NCBI GenBank assembly: GCA_047601145.1
Contig: JASGJW010000003.1
Location: 124,001 to 188,000, forward strand
DNA length: 64,000 bases
DNA from: UBA7672 sp047601145
GTDB lineage: Bacteria; Pseudomonadota; Alphaproteobacteria; Caulobacterales; Hyphomonadaceae
Direction of reading: 5' to 3'
In this document: in pieces, positions 43,154 to 51,466 of the stretch
Numbering within the stretch: position 1 is the first letter of the stretch
How the letters are laid out: the number at the start of each line of letters is the position of its first letter
Translations under genes and position numbers: made by a program
The notes under the pieces: generated by a model
Databases searched by the model: none
Told to the model about the DNA's origin: nothing
The model's input: only the letters and a program-made list of their open reading frames with translations

Positions 43154-44563
43154 CTAGTCGGCATCTTGCTCGATTGGAACCGCAGCGAGGGGTAACGGCT
43201 TGCCCTGCATTGCCGCACGAAGCTTGTCGCGGTCGAGGACGCCCTCCCAGCGGCTGACGACAATGGTGGCGACGGCGTTGCCGATAAAGTTCGTCAGAGC
43301 GCGGCACTCCGATAAGAAGCGATCGACGCCGAGAATGATCACCATGCCGGCGACCGGGATCATCGCCTTGCCGTCAGGCCCGGTGACGGACTCCAGCGTT
43401 GCAGCCAGCGCGATAAAGCCCGCGCCTGTGACGCCGGCGGCGCCCTTGGAGCTCAGCATCGCCACGGCAAGAAGGCCAAGCTGCTGTTCCAAAGGAAGGT
43501 GAATGTTCATCGCTTGCGCTATGAAGAGCGCAGCGAGCGTCATGTAGATGTTGGTGCCGTCGAGATTGAAAGAGTAGCCAGTCGGAACGACGAGGCCGAC
43601 CACCGGGCGGGAGCACCCTGCCCTCTCCATCTTTTCCATCAGCGCGGGAAGTGCTGACTCCGAAGAGGACGTGCCGAGAACGAGCAACAGCTCATCCTTG
43701 AGGTAGCGAAGCAGGCTGAAGATGGAAAAGCCAGCGAGTATTCCCACCGCCCCGAGGACGATCACAACAAACAGCGCAGATGTCAGATAAACGGCTCCGA
43801 CGAGCGTGAGCAGCTTGGCGATGGCTTCCAGTCCGAGATCGGCAATGATGAAAGCGAAGGCTCCGAACGCGCCGATGGGGGCAGCGCGCATGAGGATGGC
43901 AACGATCCTGAAGATGGCCTGAGCCGCTGAATTGAGAACGTCGTAGGCTTTCTGGGCGCGGTCGCCAGCCAGCGCCAGACCAACCCCGGCGAGGATGGCG
44001 ACGAACAGGACCTGCAGGGTTGAACCTTCCGTAAGCGCCGAGACAAATGTTCGCGGAATGATCGACATCAGGAAGCCGACGACGGTCGTATCGTGCGCCT
44101 TCTCGGCATAGCCTTGAACGGCGGCGATATCCTTTGCGCTGTAGCGTGCCGGGTCGGCGTTCATTCCGGCGCCCGGCGTGAAAACGTTGGCGACGATGAG
44201 GCCGATGATCAGGGCCAGCGTCGAGATGGCGAGAAAATAGACGAACGCCTTCAGGGTAACCCTGCCAAGGCTGCCCATGTCCCGCATGCCGCCGATCCCG
44301 ACGGCAATGGTAACGAAGATCACCACCGGGATAATCATCTTCACCAGGTTCACGAAGGCGTCGCCGAGGGGTTTCAGGTAGTCACGAACCCACGGGATCG
44401 AGTTGTCGAGGCCGGCCAGGCCGACGCTGCTGAACCAGTTGATCTTGTAGAGCCAGCCAATCGCGCCGCCCATCACGATGGCGAGGATCACCTGGAAGTA
44501 GAGGTGCGTATAGAACGGCTTCTTCCGCCGTGGCCTTTCGGCCGGCGCTTCGATGACAGCCAT
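43154..44563 (-). CDS. Dicarboxylate/amino acid:cation symporter (DAACS family)
   Basis: A 469-residue membrane transporter with about eight helices and two re-entrant loops. The serine-rich loop GTSSSESALPALMEKM and the substrate-site region VPTGYSFNLDGTNIYMTLAA are diagnostic of the GltP/DctA family, as is AGVTGAGFIALAATL. It would import C4-dicarboxylates, glutamate or aspartate with Na+ or H+. The ATG at 44563 has GGAGGGAGA upstream and is preferred to 44620. A perfect 7-base inverted repeat (44590-44596 with 44602-44608) lies 27 bases upstream of the start. Confidence 0.94.
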   Translation of the reverse strand: MAVIEAPAERPRRKKPFYTHLYFQVILAIVMGGAIGWLYKINWFSSVGLAGLDNSIPWVRDYLKPLGDAFVNLVKMIIPVVIFVTIAVGIGGMRDMGSLGRVTLKAFVYFLAISTLALIIGLIVANVFTPGAGMNADPARYSAKDIAAVQGYAEKAHDTTVVGFLMSIIPRTFVSALTEGSTLQVLFVAILAGVGLALAGDRAQKAYDVLNSAAQAIFRIVAILMRAAPIGAFGAFAFIIADLGLEAIAKLLTLVGAVYLTSALFVVIVLGAVGILAGFSIFSLLRYLKDELLLVLGTSSSESALPALMEKMERAGCSRPVVGLVVPTGYSFNLDGTNIYMTLAALFIAQAMNIHLPLEQQLGLLAVAMLSSKGAAGVTGAGFIALAATLESVTGPDGKAMIPVAGMVIILGVDRFLSECRALTNFIGNAVATIVVSRWEGVLDRDKLRAAMQGKPLPLAAVPIEQDAD

Positions 44564-44682
44564 ACGGTCTCCCTCCGCCCCGAGCCGCACATGCGCACGC
44601 GGCGCATGCGTGGCGTGCATGCCGTACAGTAATGGGGACCGGCGTTAGCGCGCCAGTCCCTTCGCTTGAGGGGAGTTAGAAC

Positions 44683-45633
44683 CTAGGAGGCGGCCCCGGC
44701 GGCGCCTTCCGGGTTGGTGTATTTCGCCCCCGGCAGACGGCCTGGCAGGTGGATCAGCATCGGCGCCGCGACGAAGATCGATGAATAAGTGCCGATGATG
44801 ATCCCGAACATGATCGAGATTGCAAAGCCGAACAGGACCGGTCCGCCCAGGAATGCCATCGCGCCGGCCGCCATCATGGTGGCAAGCGACGTCATCACGG
44901 TGCGTGAAAGTGTCGAGGTGATCGAGATATCGATGACCTGGGTGATCGGGAGTTTCTTGTACTTCTTCAGCATTTCCCGGATGCGGTCATAGACGACCAC
45001 GGTGTCGTTGATCGAGTAGCCCGCGACCGTCAGCACGCCCGCCACGATCGTCAGATCGAACGTCATCTGGGTGATGGAGAAGAGACCAACGACGGCATAG
45101 ACGTCGTGGAAAGTCGTGATGAACGCGCCCGTGCCGAACTTGACCTCGAAGCGAAACCAGACGTAGGCGCCGATTGCGGCGACAGCGAGGATCGAGGCGA
45201 GAACGCCGCTCATGAAGAGTTCGCCCGAGACCTTCGGGCCGACAACGGCCGGCACTTGAACGCTCACGCCGCTGCCGAGCACCTGTTTGACCTTCTCGGA
45301 AATGGCCGGGACCTCTTCGGCGCCGGTCTCGACCGGGAGACGGATGATCACCGTCTTGCCGGCGTTTGACGTCGTGACGACGCTATCGTGGAAGCCGGCC
45401 TTGACGATCTCATCGCGGACCTTGGCGACGTCGAAGGGTGTCGTCTGCGTGCCTTCGATTTGCACGCCGCCTGTGAAGTCGAGACCAAGGTTGAGACCCT
45501 GGGTCGCGAGCGAGACGGTGGTCACAGCGAAGATGAGTCCGGTGACGATGAAGCCGATCCAGCGGATCTTCATGAACGGGAGCGGCTTGGTCTCGTCGCC
45601 CTTGGGCTTCTTGCCGGGTTTATCCCACCACAT
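44683..45633 (-). CDS. secF: Protein translocase subunit SecF (not next to secD)
   Basis: A 316-residue protein with six transmembrane helices. The first periplasmic segment begins with the SecF signature GLDFTGGVQIE, and later come the GYSINDTVVVYDRIRE motif and LSRTVMTSLATMMAAGAMAFLGGPV. SecF with SecD and YajC uses the proton gradient to help pull proteins through SecYEG. The ATG at 45633 (MWWDKPGKK) follows AAGAGAG; one at 45648 is the alternative. Usually secD lies immediately upstream; here the upstream neighbour is a divergent ExoD-like gene, so secD must be elsewhere. Confidence 0.93.
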   Translation of the reverse strand: MWWDKPGKKPKGDETKPLPFMKIRWIGFIVTGLIFAVTTVSLATQGLNLGLDFTGGVQIEGTQTTPFDVAKVRDEIVKAGFHDSVVTTSNAGKTVIIRLPVETGAEEVPAISEKVKQVLGSGVSVQVPAVVGPKVSGELFMSGVLASILAVAAIGAYVWFRFEVKFGTGAFITTFHDVYAVVGLFSITQMTFDLTIVAGVLTVAGYSINDTVVVYDRIREMLKKYKKLPITQVIDISITSTLSRTVMTSLATMMAAGAMAFLGGPVLFGFAISIMFGIIIGTYSSIFVAAPMLIHLPGRLPGAKYTNPEGAAGAAS

Positions 45634-45803
45634 AGGAACTCTCTTCATGCACCGTGAAATCGGCCCCTGCGCTACCAGTTGGGAGCGCAAAGCGCCATCA
45701 AAAAGGTCGGCTGGACCGGCTGCTGCGCCAAACCACGTGGCGGCGCCCTTCAATCAGCCCATTACCGCCCATAAGTATCTGGTTTGAATGGGATAGTTCG
45801 CTC

Positions 45804-46463
45804 TTGCAGCAATCTGCGCCACAGCCGGAACAGCCGCCCCATGACGCAGCTCACAGGACGTCAGATCTCCTTGTCGCGGCCGTCCAAGGTGAGAGCGAAC
45901 GGGTAACCATTGGCGAAATTCTCGACGCACTGGACAACCGGGCGTTCGGGCTGGCGACCCTGCTGTTCGCCATTCCCTCCGTCATTCCCATGCCTCCCGG
46001 GGTGCCCACAGTGGTTGGGATCGCTTTGCTGATCGTGTCGATCCAGATGGTGTTGGGGCGCGAGGACCTCTGGCTGCCCAGCCTGCTTTCGAAGCGCAGC
46101 TTCTCGCGCAGGGCGCTTGTCGACGGCTTCCTGAAGATCAAGCCGCAGCTCGGCTTCATCGAGCGGTTCGCCCAGCCGCGGCTGTTGTTCCTGACAGGAC
46201 GCCTCGCCACGGTGCTGATCGGGATCGTGATCCTGGTGATGGCGATCGTGCTGATCTTGCCCCTCCCGCCAGGTGGGAATTTTCCCCCTGCCCTGGCCTG
46301 CGCCGTCCTTGGGATGGGGCTGGTCGAAAGGGATGGCGTGATCGTCCTTCTGGGCCTCGTCGTGACAGTCGCCGCCTCGATCGCGGCGGTCTTCCTGCTT
46401 GGCGTCTTGATCCATTACCTGCCGGCCGCGTGGGATTGGATGGCTTCGCTGTTCCCCCATTAG
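45804..46463 (+). CDS. ExoD-like exopolysaccharide synthesis protein
   Basis: A 219-residue membrane protein of the ExoD family, named from Sinorhizobium exopolysaccharide mutants. The family core ILDALDNRAFGLATLLFAIPSVIPMPPG is clear, followed by several hydrophobic helices and LILPLPPGGNFPPALACAVLGMGLVERDGV. No ATG fits well; I chose the TTG at 45804, and the open frame continues to 45654. No exopolysaccharide biosynthesis genes are adjacent, so the precise role is unknown. Confidence 0.82.
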   Translation: MQQSAPQPEQPPHDAAHRTSDLLVAAVQGESERVTIGEILDALDNRAFGLATLLFAIPSVIPMPPGVPTVVGIALLIVSIQMVLGREDLWLPSLLSKRSFSRRALVDGFLKIKPQLGFIERFAQPRLLFLTGRLATVLIGIVILVMAIVLILPLPPGGNFPPALACAVLGMGLVERDGVIVLLGLVVTVAASIAAVFLLGVLIHYLPAAWDWMASLFPH

Positions 46464-46596
46464 GTCCCAATCGGGACTGCTCATTCGACACGTTGCGACA
46501 ACAAGGGTTCCGCGCGGCGTAGTTTTGCGACAGGCGGACCTCATGGTCACGATCAAGGGCGGCGACTCGACCGCCTGACAAACGGAGACGCTCACC

Positions 46597-47271
46597 ATGA
46601 AACTTCGCCTAGCCGCAGTGGCCGTACTGGCCCTCGCCGCCGGCGCCGCCTCGGCTCAACCGCCCGTTGGCGGTCATCCTGGCCCAGGCGGGCACGGACC
46701 TGGCGGATTCGGCTTGCTGCAGTTCGACACCAACGCCGACGGCAAGCTGACCAAGTCAGAATTCGATGCGGCGCTTCGCGCCCGCTTCGACAAGATCGAC
46801 GCCAACAAGGACGGGTCAGCGACGCGCGAGGAATTCCAAGCTTTCCGGAAGACCGAGATGGAAGCGCACAAAGCGGCCCGCGCCAAGGAGCGTTTTGCCG
46901 AGCTGGACAAGGACAAGAACGGACAACTGAGCCAGGCGGAGTTCGTTGCGGGCGTGCCTGATCATGACCAGCATGGTTTTCACGGTGGTGATGGGCCGCG
47001 GCCGCCGATGGGCGGCCCACCTCCCCGGTTCATGGCCGATGCCGGTCCGCGCGGCTTTGGTCCCGAGGGAAGGTTTAAGCCAGGTGGGCCGGACCAGAAG
47101 CCTGACGCAGGCCCCAAGCGCGCCGGACCCCTTGATGCGGACGCAGACGGCAAGGTGAATTTTGCCGAATTCAGCGCAGGTCCGCTGGCGGCATTCGCCC
47201 GCGCGGACGCGAACAAGGATGGAACCGTAACAATTGCCGAACTGCAGGCGCTGCATGGGGGCGGCCGCTAA
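46597..47271 (+). CDS. Exported EF-hand calcium-binding protein
   Basis: A 224-residue protein with a signal peptide ending at ASAQ. Canonical EF-hand loops are visible: DTNADGKLTKSE, DANKDGSATREE, DKDKNGQLSQAE, DADADGKVNFAE and DANKDGTVTIAE, so about five hands in total, with a Gly/Pro/His-rich spacer between the third and fourth. It is probably periplasmic and binds Ca2+. It lies 130 bases upstream of a response regulator/kinase pair, all on the same strand, so it could be a target or helper of that system. That link is an inference. Confidence 0.9.
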   Translation: MKLRLAAVAVLALAAGAASAQPPVGGHPGPGGHGPGGFGLLQFDTNADGKLTKSEFDAALRARFDKIDANKDGSATREEFQAFRKTEMEAHKAARAKERFAELDKDKNGQLSQAEFVAGVPDHDQHGFHGGDGPRPPMGGPPPRFMADAGPRGFGPEGRFKPGGPDQKPDAGPKRAGPLDADADGKVNFAEFSAGPLAAFARADANKDGTVTIAELQALHGGGR

Positions 47272-47401
47272 CGTCTGAAGGACCGTCTCGTCTCAGTCCT
47301 CCCACTTCCCCCCGAGAGAGTCGTCCTTCATCTACCCGCAGCCTGTTGCATAGGCTCTGCCCGATGCAGCAGGCTGCGGACGTTTCAGGGATACTGATCC
47401 A

Positions 47402-48115
47402 ATGAGCCAGAGCCTGCTGATCGTTGAGGACGAGGCCTCCATCCGGGAGCCGCTCGTCAAGTATTTCGAGAACAACCAGTTCCGGGTGAAGGCGGCCCCG
47501 AACGCGGCTGAGGCCAGGGCGCTGCTGACGGCGCACGCGTTCGATCTCGTGATCGCCGACATCATGATGCCGGGCGAGGATGGCCTAAGCCTGTGCCGGC
47601 ATATCCGCTCGACTGGAAACCTGCCGGTCATCCTGCTCACGGCGCGGGCCGAGGAACTCGATCGCATTCTCGGTCTGGAAGTTGGCGCAGACGACTATGT
47701 CGTGAAGCCGTTCTCGCCGCGTGAGTTGCTGGCGCGTGTGAAAGCAGTCATCCGCCGTGCAAACAGCCTGCCGCCCAAGCAGGCGCCGCCGGAGACGGCC
47801 TCCTATGCGTTCGGCGACTGGGTGCTAAAGACGGGCGAGCGGGAACTGGTCGGCGCGGACGGCCTCACGGTTCCGTTGTCGTCTGGCGAGTACGCCCTGT
47901 TGCTGGCACTCGTCGAGCGGCCGAAGCTGGTCCTCACACGCGACCAGCTGCTTGATCTCACACAGGGCCGTGAAGCCGGCGTGTTCGACCGCTCCATCGA
48001 CAACCAGATCAGCCGCCTCCGGCGCAAGATCGAGGACGATCCCAAGACACCGCGCTACATCAAGACCGTGTGGGGCGGCGGCTACAGTTTTGCGGTCGAG
48101 GTACGCAAGCTGTGA
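47402..48115 (+). CDS. OmpR-family response regulator
   Basis: A 237-residue two-domain regulator. The receiver has the acidic pair Glu9-Asp10, the phosphorylation site Asp53 in DLVIADIMMPG, a Thr in LLTAR, and Lys in VVKPFSPRE. The C-terminal winged-helix DNA-binding domain ends with the typical FDRSIDNQISRLRRKIEDDPKTPRYIKTVWGGGY. Its stop overlaps the kinase GTG start, so the two are coupled. The regulated genes are unknown; the EF-hand gene upstream is the nearest candidate. Confidence 0.95.
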   Translation: MSQSLLIVEDEASIREPLVKYFENNQFRVKAAPNAAEARALLTAHAFDLVIADIMMPGEDGLSLCRHIRSTGNLPVILLTARAEELDRILGLEVGADDYVVKPFSPRELLARVKAVIRRANSLPPKQAPPETASYAFGDWVLKTGERELVGADGLTVPLSSGEYALLLALVERPKLVLTRDQLLDLTQGREAGVFDRSIDNQISRLRRKIEDDPKTPRYIKTVWGGGYSFAVEVRKL

Positions 48116-49629
48116 AAATTCCCCTGCCTCGCAGCCTGTCCGGGCAGCTTGCGCTTGTCATGGCAGGCGCGTTGCTGATCGCGAGCGTGGTGAACTTTGT
48201 ACTGCTCATCGGCGAGCGCCAGCGCTCCCAGCTGATCGAGCAGAGCGTCCCGGCGATCGCGCGCTTCGCCGACGTAGCCCAGGAAATATTCAAGTCTCCG
48301 CCACCCACGGATCGGCCATTGGGCATCGGCCGGCCACAGGGACCAGGGCGCTATGTGTTGCAGGCGACGAACGCGGTCGACAATCGAGACCTCGCCCGTG
48401 ATGGCGAACTCGAGCGGCGGCTCACGACGGCGCTGATCGACGGCGGCGTCACAGTCAGTGAAGTGCGAGCCAGCGCGCGAAGCATTGTCCGCCCGGAGCG
48501 TCCAGGTCCAGGGCCTGACCCTGGTGATCCGCGGATCATGTTCCAGCGCCCCGGCGCCGGTCCGGGCCTTGATCAGGGAGCACGCCCTCCTCCAAACTTT
48601 GACCCGCCGCCGGGCATGGCGCCGATGGGGCCAATGCGGGCGCCGCCACCGGGAGACCAGATGCGGCCTGCGCGCGAAGCGCGCGAGGTCATCCTGTCTG
48701 CGCAGCTGCCGGACGGACGATGGCTCACAAGCTTTTCGATCTCACCGGAGAGCACTAGTGGCGATATGTTCCTGCTCGGCGCCAGCACGTTCGTTATCTT
48801 CGCGTTCGTGCTGGCGGCGGCGCTCTGGATCGCGAGCCGCCTCGCACGGCCATTGCGTGATCTCACGGCGGCAGCACAACAGGTCGGCGCCGCCGGTGAG
48901 CCGCAAGAGGTCAAGGTCCAGGGCCCGGGAGACGTGCGGCAAACCCTGGAAGCGTTCAACGCGATGAGCCGGCGAGTGTCGCAGCTGCTCGGCGAGAAGG
49001 ACGTGATGCTCGGCGCGCTCGGCCACGACCTGCGCACGCCGCTGGCCTCGCTGCGTATCCGCATCGAGAGCATGGAGCCGGAAGCCGAGCGGCAGAAGGC
49101 GGCGCGCACGATCGAGGAAGCGAGCAAGCTTCTGGAGGATATCCTTGAGCTGGCCCGGCAGGGCAAATCCAAGGAGCCGGTGCAGGCGATGGATGTCTCC
49201 ATCCTCGTCGAGGACATGGTGGAGGACTATGCCGAAACCGGATCACCGGTCTCGCTGGCTGCGTCTGAGAAGTCACCCGCAGCTTGCCGGCCGGTGCTGC
49301 TCCGGCGGGCGCTACGCAACTTGATCGACAACGCTGTCATCTATGGCGAGCGCGCCGAGGTGAGCGTGATGCGGGTCGGCGACGAGATCCGGGTACGCGT
49401 GTCGGATGATGGTCCGGGCATGTCGGCCGAGGCGCTGATGGCGGCGGAGAACCCGTTCTACCGCGGCGACGCCTCGCGCAACCGTAGCACGGGCGGCGCT
49501 GGGCTGGGCCTTACGCTGGCAAGCGCGATTGCGAAGGCCCACGGCGGCAGACTCACACTCGAGAATCGCGCGCCGCACGGGCTCGAGGCGACGATAATCC
49601 TGCCCGCGGTCATGAAGCCCAGCAACTAG
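48112..49629 (+). CDS. Sensor histidine kinase with Pro/Gly-rich periplasmic region
   Basis: A 505-residue kinase starting at a GTG (48112) inside the regulator stop. It has an N-terminal helix, a periplasmic region of about 190 residues with a Pro/Gly/Asp-rich low-complexity part (residues 125-200), a second helix near 225-247, and a HAMP-like segment. The phospho-acceptor His is near residue 304 in GHDLRTPLASL. The ATP-binding N, G1 and G2 boxes follow (LIDNAVIYG, SDDGPGMS, GGAGLGLTLA). It would phosphorylate the coupled OmpR-type regulator. The signal is unknown. Confidence 0.94.
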   Translation: MKIPLPRSLSGQLALVMAGALLIASVVNFVLLIGERQRSQLIEQSVPAIARFADVAQEIFKSPPPTDRPLGIGRPQGPGRYVLQATNAVDNRDLARDGELERRLTTALIDGGVTVSEVRASARSIVRPERPGPGPDPGDPRIMFQRPGAGPGLDQGARPPPNFDPPPGMAPMGPMRAPPPGDQMRPAREAREVILSAQLPDGRWLTSFSISPESTSGDMFLLGASTFVIFAFVLAAALWIASRLARPLRDLTAAAQQVGAAGEPQEVKVQGPGDVRQTLEAFNAMSRRVSQLLGEKDVMLGALGHDLRTPLASLRIRIESMEPEAERQKAARTIEEASKLLEDILELARQGKSKEPVQAMDVSILVEDMVEDYAETGSPVSLAASEKSPAACRPVLLRRALRNLIDNAVIYGERAEVSVMRVGDEIRVRVSDDGPGMSAEALMAAENPFYRGDASRNRSTGGAGLGLTLASAIAKAHGGRLTLENRAPHGLEATIILPAVMKPSN

Positions 49630-51320
49630 GTGAGCGCCCTGCCCTTCGTTTCGGGATAGAGGAACAGGCAGCAGACGATACCGATCACGCCGAAAACCAC
49701 CGGATACCAGAGGCCTGCGAACACATCGCCAGTGGCGGTTGCGATGGCGAACGCCGTCATCGGCATGAAGCCGCCGACCCAGCCGATGCCGACGTGATAC
49801 GGCACCGACAATGCAGTGTAGCGCACGCGTGTTGGGAACAATTCGACAAGCGTGGCCGCCATCGGGCCATAAAGCGCCGTGGCCGCAACCACGAGTGCGG
49901 CGAAGCCAGCGAAGATCAGAAGCCAGTCGAAACCAGCGGCCTGTTCCTGGAACTCGACGCCGCTGGCGGGAGCCGGGAGCGGTGCTGGATAGCGGGCTGC
50001 AACCAATCCGTCCTTGATGACGGTGTTGATGTCGTCGGTCCGCGCTTTCAGGCGCTCGCCTGTGAGACCATAGCCTTCCGGAACCGTCAGCACCGCGCCG
50101 CCGACATGGACGGTGGTGGGAGCGCCTGCGTCTGCTGAAACGATCGAGAAGCCGATGCCGGCGTTGGTGAGATAGGCGCGCGCGATATCGCAAGCGGTCT
50201 CGTATTTGCGGCCGCCGAGCAAATCGAACTGGAATGAACATCCGGTCGGGTCAGCATGGATTTCAACCGGTGCTTGTTGTTGTGCAACGAGTAGCGGCTT
50301 GTTGGCGCCTTCGGAAAATGCGCGGAAGGCCGGGAACATTGCCACGACCGACAGCACCATGCCGAGGATCAGGACCGGCTTGCGGCCGATCCTGTCCGAC
50401 AGCCAGCCGAAGAACACGTAGAGCGGAATCGAGGCGAAGGTGGCGCCGACGAGAAAAAGGTTCGACCAGACGCCCGGCAGCTTCATGAAACGTTCGAGGA
50501 AGATCTGCGAATAGGAGAACACGCACCACCAGATGGCGCCCTGCGCCATCAGGAAGGACAGGATTGCGACAAGCACGAGCTTCAGGTTTTCCCATTTGAG
50601 GAAGACCTCGGCATAGGGCGCGCGGCTGACATTCCCTTCCGCCTTCATCTTCTCGAATTCGGGGCTCTCGTTGAGGCGCAGGCGCATCCAGATCGAGATC
50701 GCGACGAGGATCGCTGAAGCCAGGAACGGGATACGCCAACCCCAGGCGATGAACGCTTCTTCGCCAAGCAGCGTGCGTGAGCCAAGCACGACGGCCAATG
50801 CGCCGACCAGGCCGAAGGCTGCAGACGACTGGATCCAGCCTGTCGAGGCGCCACGATGGTGGGGTTCGCAGTGCTCGGCGACGTAGATCGCCGCGCCGCC
50901 ATATTCGCCGCCGACAGCCATGCCCTGCAGGATGCGCAGCACGACAAGCAGGATGGCGCTGATGCCGACGAGTTCCTTGTTGTCGGGCAGCAGGCCGATC
51001 AGGAAGGTCGCGCCGCCCATGATGATCACGGTGGCGAGAAATGCGCCCTTGCGGCCGAAGCGGTCGCCGAGACGCCCAAAGATGAGCGCGCCGAGCGGAC
51101 GGAAGAACAAGCCTGCAGCAAACACGGCCAACGTCGCCAGCGTCGCGTTGGCTTCGCCGATCTCGGCAGCGTTGAAGAACTTCCTCGCGAAAATCGAGGT
51201 CAGCGAGCCATAGACGAAGAAGTCGTACCATTCGAACGCCGTGCCGGCCGATGAGGCGATCACGACAGTTCGCAGCGGCGTCTGCGGCTTCTCAGCCGGC
51301 CCGGCCGTCGCCGTTTCCAT
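49626..51320 (-). CDS. MHS-type MFS transporter with a large central insertion
   Basis: A 564-residue major facilitator of the metabolite:H+ symporter group. The N-terminus SSAGTAFEWYDFFVYGSL and GRLGDRFGRKGAF (the intracellular loop motif) are typical. About 125 residues (roughly 345-470), including LLGGRKYETACDIARAYL, are inserted between transmembrane segments in the C-terminal half and are probably periplasmic. This makes it about 120 residues longer than the usual 430-440. The substrate may be an organic acid or osmolyte. It overlaps the 3' end of the kinase gene by 4 bases, tail to tail. Confidence 0.9.
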   Translation of the reverse strand: METATAGPAEKPQTPLRTVVIASSAGTAFEWYDFFVYGSLTSIFARKFFNAAEIGEANATLATLAVFAAGLFFRPLGALIFGRLGDRFGRKGAFLATVIIMGGATFLIGLLPDNKELVGISAILLVVLRILQGMAVGGEYGGAAIYVAEHCEPHHRGASTGWIQSSAAFGLVGALAVVLGSRTLLGEEAFIAWGWRIPFLASAILVAISIWMRLRLNESPEFEKMKAEGNVSRAPYAEVFLKWENLKLVLVAILSFLMAQGAIWWCVFSYSQIFLERFMKLPGVWSNLFLVGATFASIPLYVFFGWLSDRIGRKPVLILGMVLSVVAMFPAFRAFSEGANKPLLVAQQQAPVEIHADPTGCSFQFDLLGGRKYETACDIARAYLTNAGIGFSIVSADAGAPTTVHVGGAVLTVPEGYGLTGERLKARTDDINTVIKDGLVAARYPAPLPAPASGVEFQEQAAGFDWLLIFAGFAALVVAATALYGPMAATLVELFPTRVRYTALSVPYHVGIGWVGGFMPMTAFAIATATGDVFAGLWYPVVFGVIGIVCCLFLYPETKGRALT

Positions 51321-51466
51321 GGATGTCTCCCTCGCCCGATCAAGCGTTCTTTTGCTGAGACCTGCACCAGTTTCCGCCGGTTCGCCAGAGGGCGCGGGGC
51401 CGCTGTTGTGCTGCGCTGCGAGGGCGGTCTAAGTCAGGCAAAGTCTCTGAACGAAGGGAGTCGCCC

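Noticed and set aside
41079..43307. 742-codon minus-strand frame opposite the S9 peptidase
   Set aside because: It has a shadow-frame composition (Arg, Val, Asp, Leu rich), crosses the terminator at 43101-43133, and the plus strand has a full catalytic triad.
44634..44660. Terminator between secF and the symporter
   Set aside because: A GGGAC/GTCCC hairpin with a mismatch is present, but there is no T-tract on either strand, so I do not call it.
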